NCBI RefSeq assembly: GCF_900116195.1
Contig: NZ_FOZW01000017.1
Coordinates: 46,166 to 110,165 of the forward strand
DNA from: Alloyangia pacifica
GTDB taxonomy: Bacteria; Pseudomonadota; Alphaproteobacteria; Rhodobacterales; Rhodobacteraceae
Length of the DNA: 64,000 bases
Direction: 5' to 3'
Below are positions 8,525 through 16,984 of the stretch, in pieces (the stretch's first letter is position 1; every line of letters begins with the position of its first letter). A model generated the notes under the pieces. The model made no database searches. It was not told where the DNA came from and saw only the letters and a program-made list of their open reading frames with translations. The position numbers and the translations under genes are program-made.

Positions 8525-9058
8525 ATGACCGAGTTTCCAGCTCTCACGATCCGGGCTGCCGAAGCGGGCGATGCCGCCGCGCTTGCCGAGATGGGCAACC
8601 TGCCGGGGGTCCGGCACGGCACCCTACGCATGCCCTACGACACGCAAGGCAGGGTCGAGCGGCGACTTGCGGCGCGCGGTGCGAACCATTTTCTCGTCGG
8701 GGTGATCGAGCATCCCGTGGGCGTGCAGAAGGTGGTTGCCGAGGGTGGGCTCATGCCGGGCCAGCGGCGGCGCTCACACGTGGGTGAGATATTCCTCATC
8801 GTGCACGACGATCACGTGGGGCGCGGCTATGGCAAGGCGATCCTGCGGGCCCTCATCGACATTGCCGACAATTGGCTCGGGTTGCGGCGGTTGGAGCTCG
8901 ATGTGAACACCGACAACCGCGCGGCGATCCATCTCTATCAGGGGTTCGGCTTCGAGATCGAGGGCACGCGGCGCGGCGATGCCATGCGGGACGGGGGACT
9001 TATCGACTCCCACGTCATGGGCCGGCTGCGCGCTGCGCCGGGCGCGATGCCGGACTGA
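8525..9058 (+). CDS. GNAT-family N-acetyltransferase
   Basis: 177 residues of a single acetyltransferase domain that uses acetyl-CoA. The CoA-binding stretch is HDDHVGRGYGKAILRALI (about 99-116), with the V-G-x-G-x-G/A loop, followed by the typical ELDVNTDNRAAIHLYQGFGF motif near the C-terminus. Substrate is unknown; the sequence is of the general PhnO/RimI-like type. It begins 43 bases after the ClC gene and may be co-transcribed with it. A strong hairpin follows. Confidence 0.85.
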   Translation: MTEFPALTIRAAEAGDAAALAEMGNLPGVRHGTLRMPYDTQGRVERRLAARGANHFLVGVIEHPVGVQKVVAEGGLMPGQRRRSHVGEIFLIVHDDHVGRGYGKAILRALIDIADNWLGLRRLELDVNTDNRAAIHLYQGFGFEIEGTRRGDAMRDGGLIDSHVMGRLRAAPGAMPD

Positions 9059-9097
9059 TAGGGTTCGGAGACCATGTTCCGTTGCTTCGAAATGCAA

Positions 9098-9125
9098 ACG
9101 CCCCGCGAGTGTTCGCGGGGCTTTG
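9098..9125. terminator. bidirectional terminator between GNAT gene and ohr
   Basis: GCCCCGCGA (9100-9108) pairs with TCGCGGGGC (9113-9121) through a four-base loop, with TTTG on the plus side. The two flanking genes converge on it. Confidence 0.85.
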
Positions 9126-9145
9126 TCGTCCTTGGGTGAGGCTCT

Positions 9146-9574
9146 TCAGGCCAGCTCCAGCGTGACGTCGATATTGCCGCGGGTGGCGTTGGAATAGGGG
9201 CAGAGTTCGTGGGCGCGGGCGAGGATCGCCTCGGCCGTGTCGCGCTCCAGGCCCGGCATCTTCGCGACCAGCTTCACCGCCAGTCCGAAACCGCCTTCGG
9301 GCAGGCCGCCGATCGCCACCTGCGCATCTACGGTCGCGCTCTCGGGCACGGTGCCCAGCTTCTCGGCCTGCGCCACGAAGCGCATCGCGCTGAGGAAGCA
9401 CGCGGCGTAGCCCATGGCGAAGAGTTCCTCGGGGTTGTGCCCCTTGCCCGAGCCACCCAGTTCCTTTGGGCTGTTCATCGTCAAGGTCAGCATGCCCGAG
9501 GCGAGCTTGGTGATGCCGTCGCGGCCGCCGCCGGAGGCCTGCGCTTCGGTCCGGTATTTCACATCGAGAGACAT
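9146..9574 (-). CDS. ohr: organic hydroperoxide resistance protein
   Basis: Thiol peroxidase of the Ohr branch of the OsmC family, 142 residues, the normal length. The two redox cysteines are visible: C59 in GYAACFLSAM, the peroxidatic one, and C125 in ELCPYSNATRGN. The latter, with its PYSNATRGN context, marks the protein as Ohr rather than OsmC. It reduces organic and fatty-acid hydroperoxides in the cytosol using lipoylated proteins. It is divergent from a MarR-type gene with palindromic operators between them, the classic ohr-ohrR arrangement, so induction by organic peroxides is expected. Confidence 0.95.
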   Translation of the reverse strand: MSLDVKYRTEAQASGGGRDGITKLASGMLTLTMNSPKELGGSGKGHNPEELFAMGYAACFLSAMRFVAQAEKLGTVPESATVDAQVAIGGLPEGGFGLAVKLVAKMPGLERDTAEAILARAHELCPYSNATRGNIDVTLELA

Positions 9575-9598
9575 GGGAGAATCCTTTGTTGTCGATTG

Positions 9599-9665
9599 TA
9601 TCGCGCGCGATAGATATTCGCATCCAAGCGAAAGTCAATCGCTTGAGAAAGTATCGCGTGCGATT
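9599..9665. promoter_or_regulatory. OhrR operators in the ohr-ohrR intergenic region
   Basis: TATCGCGCGCGATA (9599-9612) is a perfect 14-nt palindrome close to the ohr start. TATCGCGTGCGATT (9652-9665) is a near-perfect second copy immediately before ohrR. Their position and shared ATCGCG...CGAT core suggest OhrR binding sites controlling both genes. Confidence 0.75.
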
Positions 9666-9677
9666 TATATTGGGGGC

Positions 9678-10151
9678 ATGACCCGAACCGCCACGCCCTC
9701 AGACCCCGAGACCACCGCACCGCAGGCGCTTTCGCCGCAGGACATGGTTTGTTTCTCGCTCTACTCGGCGGTGCACGCCATGAGCCAGGCGTACCGCCCG
9801 CATCTGGAAAAGCTCGGGTTGACCTATCCGCAGTACCTCGTGATGAGCGCGCTTTGGGCGGCCAAGGCGCCGCCGACCGTGGGTATGCTGTCGCGCCAGC
9901 TGCAGCTCGAGTCGAGCACGCTGACCCCACTGCTGAAGCGGCTCGAGACCATGGGTCTGTTGACCCGCCGTCGCGACGCAGAGGACGAGCGGCAGGTGCG
10001 TATCGCCCTGACGGAGGAGGGACACCAAATGCAGGGCCGCACGGCGCATATCGCGGGCTGCATCGCCGAGCAGAGCGGCATGAGCGTCGACGAGTTGCTT
10101 GCCCTGCGCGACCAGGTGAGCCGACTGCGGGACAACCTGCGCAAGGGGTAG
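9678..10151 (+). CDS. ohrR: MarR-family organic peroxide sensor/repressor
   Basis: 157 residues from ATG 9678; upstream in-frame codons run into the operator and the ohr gene. The winged helix lies at about 55-125 and includes LSRQLQLESSTLTPLLKRLE and a DERQVRIALTEEG wing. C25 in MVCFSLYSA sits where the peroxide-reactive cysteine of OhrR lies. Oxidation of that cysteine releases DNA in characterised OhrR proteins, giving ohr induction. Operator 2 lies only 12 bases upstream of the start codon, which fits autorepression. Confidence 0.92.
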   Translation: MTRTATPSDPETTAPQALSPQDMVCFSLYSAVHAMSQAYRPHLEKLGLTYPQYLVMSALWAAKAPPTVGMLSRQLQLESSTLTPLLKRLETMGLLTRRRDAEDERQVRIALTEEGHQMQGRTAHIAGCIAEQSGMSVDELLALRDQVSRLRDNLRKG

Positions 10152-10175
10152 TCTCGCGGCGGACCTCCGCAAAGC

Positions 10176-10204
10176 AAAAGGCCGGCCCCCGGGGCCGGCC
10201 TTGT
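10176..10204 (+). terminator. terminator after ohrR
   Basis: AAGGCCGGCCCC (10178-10189) pairs with GGGGCCGGCCTT (10191-10202). The stem is very GC-rich with a short T-run. It also lies just past the stop of the convergent DUF427 gene. Confidence 0.75.
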
Positions 10205-10223
10205 CTGTTATTGGCGCTGCGGC

Positions 10224-10571
10224 TCAGACCTGTTCGACGGCCACGCCATCCTGCAGGTCGAAGGCCAGGTAGCCCTTGATCTCCGCCGCCTCAGGCTTTG
10301 GATCGGTGTAGGAAAACACCGCGTTGTCGTAGCTGCGGCTCTTCGAGGCGATATGGTAGTGCTCGGCGTCGCCAAGCGCGGCGCTGGTGCTGCGGTATCC
10401 GCTGGGCTCGAGGAAGGCCATGGCCACATCTTCGCGCGGGAAGTAGATGGTCAGCGGCTTGTCGCCCTCGGTCAGTTCGAGGGCGCGGCTGCTTTCACCA
10501 AGCACGGCGCCACCGGCGCGGATGACCCAGGTGCCCGAGGCCGGGCGGACGGCAATCTGTTTCAACATCAT
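10224..10571 (-). CDS. DUF427 domain protein
   Basis: 115 residues forming a single DUF427 domain, a small beta-rich fold of unknown biochemical role that is common in actinobacteria and alphaproteobacteria. Visible landmarks are a GTWVIRAGG N-terminal strand, IYFPREDV and the EHYHIASKS motif, ending in YLAFDLQDGVAVEQV. The gene has a GGGAGAG site before two consecutive ATG codons; either could be the start. It is a single-gene unit convergent with ohrR and 53 bases downstream of the pepP-like gene's stop. Confidence 0.8.
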   Translation of the reverse strand: MMLKQIAVRPASGTWVIRAGGAVLGESSRALELTEGDKPLTIYFPREDVAMAFLEPSGYRSTSAALGDAEHYHIASKSRSYDNAVFSYTDPKPEAAEIKGYLAFDLQDGVAVEQV

Positions 10572-10624
10572 GTCTCTCCCGTTATCCGTTCATCATATAC
10601 CAACGCCGATGCGACAGTCCTGTG

Positions 10625-12403
10625 TCAAAGCGGCGCGCAGGCCGCTTCGAGCCAGTCCCGCACGGCGCCTGTGACAAGCGGAGCGATGCGTTCGAAAACC
10701 CCGGCATGATAGGCGTCAAGCCAGTCACGTTCCGCAGCGGTCAGCAGCCCCGTCTCGATCAGACGCCGATCGATCGGCACCCAAGTCAGCGTTTCGAAGC
10801 GCAGCATCTTGGCTACGTTCTGGCCGGGAAGGGGGGGCGCGGGTTCCACCGCGATGAGGTTCTCGATGCGGATACCATAAGACCCCTCGCGATAGAAGCC
10901 CGGCTCGTTCGAAAGGATCATGCCCGGTTCCAGCGGCACCGTGCCGGTGCGCGCGATACGCTGCGGTCCCTCGTGCACCGACAGATAAGAGCCGACGCCG
11001 TGTCCGGTGCCGTGGCCGTAGTCGAGCCCCGCCTCCCAGAGCGCGGCGCGCGCCAGCACGTCGATGTCGCGGCCCGCCAGCCCCGCCGGGAAGCGTAGCC
11101 GCGACAGTGCGATCATGCCCTTCAGCACGCGGGTAAAGGCGTCTTTCTCCTCGGCGCCGGCCTCGCCCAGCACCATGGTGCGGGTGATGTCGGTGGTGCC
11201 GTCGACATATTGTCCGCCGCTGTCGATCAGCAGCAGCTCGTTCGCGGCCGTGGTGCGGTTGGACGCCTCGGTCACACGGTAGTGCACGATGGCCCCGTTG
11301 GGACCCGCGCCGGAGATGGTCTCGAAGGAGATGTCACGCAGCGCGTTGGTGGCGCGGCGCTCTTCCTCGAGCGCAACCACCGCGTCGATCTCGGTGAACT
11401 CTCCCGGTGTCTGGCTGTCGACCCAATGCAGGAAACGGACCATGGCCGCGCCATCGCGCAGATGTGCCGCCCGCGCGCCGGCCAGCTCGGCGGCATTCTT
11501 GCGCGCCTTGGGCAGCAGGCAGGGGTCGGCGGCCTCGACGATCTCCCGGCCTTCGAGGGCGTCCAGCACCGCGACCGGGCAGGAGGCGGGGTCGATCTGC
11601 ACCGGCCCGTCGAGCGCCTCCAGCTCTGGTACGAAGTCCTCTGGGGTCTTCACTTCGACCAGCGGGCCGAGGTGGTCGCCGAGTTCCACCAGTTTCTGCG
11701 CCGCCATGAACAGCGTCACGCGGCCCGCGGCATGCAGGATGGCGAAGCCATGCGGCACCGGATTGCGCGGCACGTCCGAGCCGCGGATGTTGAGCAGCCA
11801 GGCGAGGCTGTCGGGCAGGGTGATCACGCAGGCCGCGGCCTTGTCGAGACCTTTCGCCAGCCGGGCGATCTTGTCCCCATGCGCCTCGCCCGCCAGATCG
11901 ACCGGCTGCACAAAGACCTCACCCATGGGCGGTTCGGGCTGGTCGGCCCAGACCCGGTCCACGAGATTGTCGCAGCGGCGCAGGGCTACCGCGCCCAGGC
12001 CGCGCTCAAGCCCGCGCATCTGGTCGACCGAGAAGAGCCAGGGGTCGATCCCGACGGTGCCACCCTCCGGCAGCGCCTCGGCAATCCACTCGGCGAGGCC
12101 GACCTCGGGCCAGTCGACCGGGGTGAACTCCGGCGCCACCTGCGCCTTGACCTGCACCCGGTAGCGCCCGTCGACGAAGACACCAGCCTTCTCAGTCAGC
12201 GCGGCGCAATAGCCCGCCGAGCCGGTGAAGCCGGTGAGCCAGGCCAGCCGGTCGTCGCGTGGGGCCACGTATTCGCCCTGGTGCGCGTCGGCGCGCGGCA
12301 CCAGGAAGCCATCGAGCCCCTCGGCGGCCAGTTCGGTGCGCAGCGCGGCCAGCCGCGGCGGGCCCTGCTCGGGGGAAGCGCTCTGCTCGAATGTCTGGAA
12401 CAT
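10625..12403 (-). CDS. Xaa-Pro aminopeptidase (M24B, aminopeptidase P)
   Basis: 592 residues from ATG 12403, starting MFQTFEQSASPEQ, with GGAG immediately upstream. It has two creatinase-like N-terminal domains (about 20-310) and a C-terminal M24 pita-bread domain (about 320-530). Metal ligands can be seen in LIDSGGQYVDGTTDITRT (two aspartates), GTGHGVGS (histidine), ILSNEPGFY and IRIENL (glutamates). A C-terminal cap of the eukaryote-like aminopeptidase P1 type follows, explaining the length of about 600. It releases N-terminal residues that precede proline. It lies downstream of cobT, from which it is separated by a palindromic element. Confidence 0.92.
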   Translation of the reverse strand: MFQTFEQSASPEQGPPRLAALRTELAAEGLDGFLVPRADAHQGEYVAPRDDRLAWLTGFTGSAGYCAALTEKAGVFVDGRYRVQVKAQVAPEFTPVDWPEVGLAEWIAEALPEGGTVGIDPWLFSVDQMRGLERGLGAVALRRCDNLVDRVWADQPEPPMGEVFVQPVDLAGEAHGDKIARLAKGLDKAAACVITLPDSLAWLLNIRGSDVPRNPVPHGFAILHAAGRVTLFMAAQKLVELGDHLGPLVEVKTPEDFVPELEALDGPVQIDPASCPVAVLDALEGREIVEAADPCLLPKARKNAAELAGARAAHLRDGAAMVRFLHWVDSQTPGEFTEIDAVVALEEERRATNALRDISFETISGAGPNGAIVHYRVTEASNRTTAANELLLIDSGGQYVDGTTDITRTMVLGEAGAEEKDAFTRVLKGMIALSRLRFPAGLAGRDIDVLARAALWEAGLDYGHGTGHGVGSYLSVHEGPQRIARTGTVPLEPGMILSNEPGFYREGSYGIRIENLIAVEPAPPLPGQNVAKMLRFETLTWVPIDRRLIETGLLTAAERDWLDAYHAGVFERIAPLVTGAVRDWLEAACAPL

Positions 12404-12443
12404 GCGGAGGTCTCCTGCGGTCGTGTTGTCTTTCGGAAAGAGA

Positions 12444-12572
12444 AGGGGCGCTGCCCCTCTTGGCCTTGCGGCCAATTCACCCCGGGATATTTGGCCCATA
12501 TGGAAGAGCGGACGCGCGCCTGCTTCCATATGGATCAAATATCCCGGGGAGCCCGAGGGGCTGGCCCCTCGG
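12444..12572. repeat. composite palindromic intergenic element, copy B
   Basis: Four hairpins in a row: AGGGG/CCCCT (12444-12458), TTGGCC-TTGC-GGCCAA (12460-12475), a 27-bp inverted repeat with two mismatches (arms 12480-12506 and 12523-12549, outer ends CCCCGGGATATTTG), and CCGAGGGG/CCCCTCGG (12553-12572). It lies between cobT and the aminopeptidase gene, both minus strand. Elements of the same build occur at copies A, C and D. Confidence 0.75.
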
Positions 12573-12582
12573 TCCTGCGCTC

Positions 12583-14460
12583 TCAGCCGGCGCGGCGGAT
12601 GCCCATGACGCGGGCGCGCGCACGCGGGTCCGAATCGAAGAGCGCGGCGAGCTGTTCGGTCATCGCGCCGGCCAGTTGCTCGACGTCGGTGATGGTCACC
12701 GCGCGCTCGTAGTAGCGGGTGACATCATGGCCGATGCCGATCGCCAGCAGTTCGACCTGCTTCTTGCGCTCGACCATGGCGATCACGTCGCGCAGGTGTT
12801 TCTCGAGGTAGTTGGCCGGGTTCACCGAAAGCGTGGAATCGTCCACCGGCGCGCCGTCGGAGATCACCATGAGGATCTTGCGGGCCTCGGGGCGGTGCGC
12901 CATGCGGCGGTGTGCCCATTCCAGTGCCTCGCCGTCGATGTTCTCCTTCAGCAGGCCTTCCTTCATCATCAGGCCAAGGTTGTCGCGGACCCGGCGCCAG
13001 GGCGAGTCGGCGCTCTTGTAGATGATGTGACGCAGGTCGTTCAGGCGGCCCGGCTGCTGCTCGCGGCCCTCGGCGAGCCATTTCTCGCGCGCGAGGCCGC
13101 CCTTCCAGGCGCGGGTGGTGAAGCCGAGGATCTCGACCTTCACCGAGCAGCGCTCGAGGGTGCGCGCCAGCACGTCGGCGCAGATCGCCGCGATCGAGAT
13201 CGGCCGGCCACGCATCGAGCCGGAGTTGTCGATCAGCAGGGTCACCACCGTGTCGCGGAACTCTGTGTCCTTCTCGACCTTGAACGACAGCGGCGTCGTG
13301 GGGTTGGCGACGACGCGGGCGAGGCGGCCGGCATCGAGCACGCCCTCTTCCTTGTCGAACTCCCAGGAGCGGTTCTGCTGTGCCTGCAGCCGGCGCTGCA
13401 GCTTGTTGGCGAGGCGCGAGACCGCGCCCTTCAGCGGCTCCAACTGCTGGTCGAGATAGGCGCGCAGGCGCTCGAGTTCCTGCGGCTCGGCCAGCTCCTC
13501 GGCGAGGATTTCCTCGTCGTGGGTCGAATCGTAGACCTTGTAGCCGGGATCGGCCTCGGAAACCGGGGCAGGGGGCGGCGGCTCCATCGGCGCGTCGCCC
13601 TCGGGCAGCTCGGCCTCCTCGCCCATTTCCTGGTCGGCCATCTCGTCGGCCGAGACCTGCGCCTGGCTCTGGTCCTGGGTCTGTTCCTGCGATTGTTCCG
13701 GCGAGGCCTCTGCCTCGTCCTGGTCCTGGTCGTCCTGGCCGGTCGAATCGGGCTGTTCTTCCTCCTCGGCTCCGGGCTCGGCCTGATCCTGCGCCTCGTC
13801 GTCGAGCTGGTCCGGATCCTCGCCGAGCTGATCGCCGTAGCCGAGGTCGGTGATGATCTGCCGTGCGAAGCGGGCAAAGGCCGCTTGATCGGAAAGCTTG
13901 GCCTGCAGGTCCTCCAGCGTGCCGCCGGCCTGGTCCTCGATGAAGCCGCGCCAGAGTTCCATCACATGCGCGGCGTCCTTGGGCAGGTCGCGACCGGTGG
14001 CGAGGTGGCGGATCATGTAGCCCGCGGCCACCGGCAGCGGCGCCTCGGAGGCCTGGGTGATCTGCCCGTAGCCGCGGCGCGCTGCCTCATGGCCGATCTT
14101 GGCGTCGATATTGCCGGCGGTGCCGGGCATGTCGCGCGCGCCCATGGCCTCGCAGCGGGCGGTTTCCATCGCTTCGTAGAGCTCGAGCGCCATGTCGCCT
14201 TGCGGCGCGTAGCGGGCATGGGTGGTGCCGTCATGATACCGGCGATAGAGCGCCAGCGCATCGGCGGTGCCACGGGCCAGCAGCACCTCGTCGCGGGTCA
14301 TCCTGCGCGACACCTGTGGCAGGCGCATGATGTCGCCTGAAACGCCCGCCGGATCGACGGAATAGTTGACCGTAAGTTCGGGGTCGTCGGCCATGACCTT
14401 GGTGGCCTCGGCCAGGGCCTTCTTGAACGGATCGGCGGGGTTGTCGGTGTCGCGTGCCAT
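12583..14460 (-). CDS. cobT: aerobic cobaltochelatase subunit CobT
   Basis: Part of the CobN-CobS-CobT complex that inserts cobalt into hydrogenobyrinate a,c-diamide during aerobic cobalamin synthesis. The 625-residue protein matches the family length. It has an N-terminal conserved region (1-205), a long acidic, Gln/Glu/Asp-rich linker (about 206-300) and a C-terminal von Willebrand A domain. The MIDAS motif DNSGSM starts at residue 411 and is completed by a downstream SDGAPVDD. CobT forms a ring with the AAA+ protein CobS, which is encoded two genes upstream. No cobN and no B12 riboswitch are seen here. Confidence 0.95.
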   Translation of the reverse strand: MARDTDNPADPFKKALAEATKVMADDPELTVNYSVDPAGVSGDIMRLPQVSRRMTRDEVLLARGTADALALYRRYHDGTTHARYAPQGDMALELYEAMETARCEAMGARDMPGTAGNIDAKIGHEAARRGYGQITQASEAPLPVAAGYMIRHLATGRDLPKDAAHVMELWRGFIEDQAGGTLEDLQAKLSDQAAFARFARQIITDLGYGDQLGEDPDQLDDEAQDQAEPGAEEEEQPDSTGQDDQDQDEAEASPEQSQEQTQDQSQAQVSADEMADQEMGEEAELPEGDAPMEPPPPAPVSEADPGYKVYDSTHDEEILAEELAEPQELERLRAYLDQQLEPLKGAVSRLANKLQRRLQAQQNRSWEFDKEEGVLDAGRLARVVANPTTPLSFKVEKDTEFRDTVVTLLIDNSGSMRGRPISIAAICADVLARTLERCSVKVEILGFTTRAWKGGLAREKWLAEGREQQPGRLNDLRHIIYKSADSPWRRVRDNLGLMMKEGLLKENIDGEALEWAHRRMAHRPEARKILMVISDGAPVDDSTLSVNPANYLEKHLRDVIAMVERKKQVELLAIGIGHDVTRYYERAVTITDVEQLAGAMTEQLAALFDSDPRARARVMGIRRAG

Positions 14461-14573
14461 GGCACAGGTTTCGCGCCGTGGCGGGGAATTGGCAAGAGGG
14501 GATGCGCGCCGCGATGCAAGTCTTGGTCATCCGCCCCGTGCCGCGCCGGCCCGGCGGCGCGGCGCACCGCCGC

Positions 14574-14915
14574 TCAGCTCTTTTCCAGCAGGCCGCTGCA
14601 GGCCTTGGCATGGCTCTCGAAAAGCTCGCGGCTCTGCAAGTCCCCGGCAATGACGCCGCGGTAGAGCAGGCGGTAGTCGGGCAGTGCCTCGAGGATCGCC
14701 GCGCGCAGCGGCGCGCCGGTGAGCCCGTCATCCGCTGCGGTTAGGCTGAACTCGCGGGCGAGCAGGCTCGCGGTCTCTGGCGAGCCGGGCAGGCTGGGAT
14801 TGTCGGCAGCCTCCAGCGCGACACCCTGCCAGAGCGCGGCGCAATCGGCGGCGGTGTGTTCTTCGGAAAGGGCGGGGCCGGCGGCGAGGAACATCAGGGC
14901 GAGAACAGGTTTCAA
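14574..14915 (-). CDS. small exported protein of unknown function
   Basis: 113 residues with a short Sec-type signal peptide (MKPVLALMFLAAGPALS, cleavage near residue 16-17) and two cysteines, C25 and about C107, that could form a disulfide. The best start is TTG at 14915, because it gives a complete signal peptide and overlaps the stop codon of the upstream racemase-like gene as TTGA, implying translational coupling; the first in-frame ATG at 14894 would cut the signal short. I recognise no domain. Its place between the racemase-fold gene and cobT suggests a shared transcript. Confidence 0.6.
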   Translation of the reverse strand: MKPVLALMFLAAGPALSEEHTAADCAALWQGVALEAADNPSLPGSPETASLLAREFSLTAADDGLTGAPLRAAILEALPDYRLLYRGVIAGDLQSRELFESHAKACSGLLEKS

Positions 14916-15607
14916 AGCGAGGCACTCCCGGTTGCCAGCCGCGCAAGTAGATCGACATGCACGTCGAGCGCGTCGATGATCCGATAGCCGGGATCCTGCG
15001 CGCCGTCGAAGGCAAGATTGAGGTCGGTTCCGGCCAGCACGATGGCCTCGGCACCCATGTCGCGCACCATGCGATGCCCGGCGTCGAAGAAGGCGGCGCG
15101 GTCTTCGTCCGTGCAGCAGCCAGCCACTGCCATGTCCTGGTAGCGCTGGCCGAGCGCCTCGGTCTCGGTATCGAGCGCCACTGCCTCGGTGCGTGCCAGC
15201 TGGCCGTAGAGCCGCGTCCGCATCACCACGCGGGTGCCAAGCAGGCCGACGCGGCGCAGCCCCTCGGCGGCGAAATAGTCATCGAGCGGCGCCACGGCCG
15301 AGACCAGCGGCAAGGTTGAGCGCGCGACGGTCTCCTCGAAGCAGAAGTGGCCGCCGAGCGAGGTGATCGCGGCGCAGTCGCAGCCCGCGGCCGCCAGCCG
15401 GTCGATCAGCCGGGCGTAGACCTCGGCCTGCGCGGCACGGTTGTCCGACAGGTTGTTGCGGATCAGCTCCTGGACGTCGGCCTGCACGATGGTCAGCTCG
15501 AGCGGCGCGCCGAGCGCGGCCACGGCGGCGGTCAGCCGCTGGTAATAGACCACGGTTGCGGCGACGCCGATGCCGCCGATCAGCCCGATATGCAGCGGTT
15601 TACCCAT
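14912..15607 (-). CDS. Asp/Glu racemase-fold protein lacking the usual catalytic cysteines
   Basis: 231 residues from ATG 15607, which has a GGAGG site; starts further upstream lie within an intergenic repeat. The N-terminus GLIGGIGVAATVVYYQRL and the domain layout are those of the aspartate/glutamate racemase family (PF01177). However the first catalytic motif, normally CNTAH, reads SLGGH (83-87), and the second, normally GCTE, reads AGTDL (192-196). Neither holds the expected cysteine; C89 in HFCFEE is the nearest candidate. It may be a racemase variant, a different isomerase or a binding protein. It lies between cobS and cobT but family knowledge gives no role in cobalamin synthesis. Confidence 0.7.
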   Translation of the reverse strand: MGKPLHIGLIGGIGVAATVVYYQRLTAAVAALGAPLELTIVQADVQELIRNNLSDNRAAQAEVYARLIDRLAAAGCDCAAITSLGGHFCFEETVARSTLPLVSAVAPLDDYFAAEGLRRVGLLGTRVVMRTRLYGQLARTEAVALDTETEALGQRYQDMAVAGCCTDEDRAAFFDAGHRMVRDMGAEAIVLAGTDLNLAFDGAQDPGYRIIDALDVHVDLLARLATGSASL

Positions 15608-15650
15608 TTCCGGTCCTCCCAAGACCCCTTGCACCACCCCTCTAACCCAA

Positions 15651-15679
15651 GGGGCGCGGCCCGTATCGGACCGCGCCCC
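15651..15679 (-). terminator. GC hairpin in the leader of the racemase-like gene
   Basis: GGGGCGCGG (15651-15659) pairs with CCGCGCCCC (15671-15679). It lies between cobS and the racemase-like gene, with no clear T-run on either strand, so it may be a weak terminator or a processing/stability hairpin. Confidence 0.4.
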
Positions 15680-15691
15680 TGAAGTTTCACG

Positions 15692-15757
15692 TGCCTGCTT
15701 CCGCATGGCAAAAATATCCCGGGGGAGTCCGCGCCAGCGGACGGGGGCAGCGCCCCC
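15692..15757. repeat. composite palindromic intergenic element, copy C (half core)
   Basis: One core arm only, GCCTGCTTCCGCATGGC followed by AAAAATATCCCGGGGG (ending 15725), then GTCCGC-GCCA-GCGGAC (15727-15742) and GGGGGC-AGC-GCCCCC (15743-15757). The arm is the same as the right arm of copy B. It lies just past the cobS stop. Confidence 0.65.
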
Positions 15758-15780
15758 TTCGGCGGCTCAAATCTGCGCGG

Positions 15781-16767
15781 TCAGACCAGCGACAGCGAAG
15801 CGGCGCTTTCCGGCAGTTCCTCGTCGAAGCAGCGCTGGTAGAACTCGGCCACGGTCTGGCGCTCGAGTTCGTCGCACTTGTTGAGGAACGACAGGCGGAA
15901 GGCGTAGCCGACGTTGCGGAAAATCTCGGCGTTGGCGGCCCAGGCGATCACCGTCCGCGGCGACATCACGGTCGAGAGCTCGCCGTTCATGAAGGCGCGG
16001 CGGGTGAAGTCGGCCACGGTCACCATCTGGCGGATGGTCTTGCGGCCCTTCTCGTTGTTGTAATGCGGCGCCTTGCTCAGCACGATGTTCACCTCGGCGT
16101 CGATGCTGAGGTAGTTCAGCGTCGCGACGAGACTCCAGCGGTCCATCTGGCCCTGGTTGATCTGCTGGGTGCCGTGATAGAGGCCCGTGGTGTCGCCAAG
16201 GCCGACGGTGTTGGCGGTGGCGAAAATGCGGAAGTACTTGTGCGGCGTGATCACCTGGTTCTGGTCCAGGAGGGTGAGCTTGCCGTCGGTTTCCAGCACG
16301 CGCTGGATCACGAACATCACGTCGGCGCGACCCGCGTCATACTCGTCGAAGACGATGGCGGTGGGGTTGCGCAGCGCCCAGGGCAGGATGCCTTCCTGGA
16401 ACTGGGTGACCTGCTTGCCGTCCACCAGCTTGATGGCATCCTTGCCGATCAGGTCGATCCGGGAGATGTGGCTGTCGAGGTTGACGCGCACACAGGGCCA
16501 GTTCAGCCGCGAGGCGACCTGCTCGATGTGGGTCGACTTGCCGGTGCCGTGGTAGCCCTGGATCATCACCCGGCGGTTGTTGCGGAAGCCCGCGAGGATG
16601 GCCAGCGTGGTGTCGGGGTCGAACTTGTAGGTGCTGTCGAGATCCGGAACGCGATCGGTGCGGTCGGGGAAGCCGTGCACCACCATGTCCGTGTCGATGC
16701 CGAACACCTCGCGGACCGAGATTTCCTCGGTGGGTTTCGCATTGATGTCGATCGTGCCATCCGCCAT
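15781..16767 (-). CDS. cobS: aerobic cobaltochelatase ATPase subunit CobS
   Basis: AAA+ ATPase of the MoxR-related clade, 328 residues, the normal CobS length. The Walker A motif is GYHGTGKST (71-79), Walker B is AIVFDE (137-142), and [20 protein letters not shown] carries sensor-1 and the CobS-specific loop. It powers cobalt insertion together with CobT and CobN. It is first in a minus-strand series cobS, racemase-like gene, small exported protein, cobT. The upstream 217 bp shared with the divergent sigma-factor gene hold the promoter; I do not see a B12 riboswitch there. Confidence 0.95.
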   Translation of the reverse strand: MADGTIDINAKPTEEISVREVFGIDTDMVVHGFPDRTDRVPDLDSTYKFDPDTTLAILAGFRNNRRVMIQGYHGTGKSTHIEQVASRLNWPCVRVNLDSHISRIDLIGKDAIKLVDGKQVTQFQEGILPWALRNPTAIVFDEYDAGRADVMFVIQRVLETDGKLTLLDQNQVITPHKYFRIFATANTVGLGDTTGLYHGTQQINQGQMDRWSLVATLNYLSIDAEVNIVLSKAPHYNNEKGRKTIRQMVTVADFTRRAFMNGELSTVMSPRTVIAWAANAEIFRNVGYAFRLSFLNKCDELERQTVAEFYQRCFDEELPESAASLSLV

Positions 16768-16984
16768 GGTCGTGCCCCTGTCCGGTCGTTAGAAAGTCTT
16801 GCGCACCGTCGTGCCCCATATCGCAGGCAAGGGCAAGGGGGCCGGAGCGGGGTTTGAACGATGGCTGTGCAAAGCCCGCTACGGTTGCCGTGAGCGGTTG
16901 CGGTGCAGCTGCGGAATGTGTTTGCGCCCCGGCGCTTCCGGGCACTAGGCTGCAGCTGACAAGGCAAGCAGGCAGGCGCGGTAC

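Noticed and set aside
16768..16984. Cobalamin riboswitch upstream of cobS
   Set aside because: No B12-box-like sequence or matching helices visible in the 217-bp gap.
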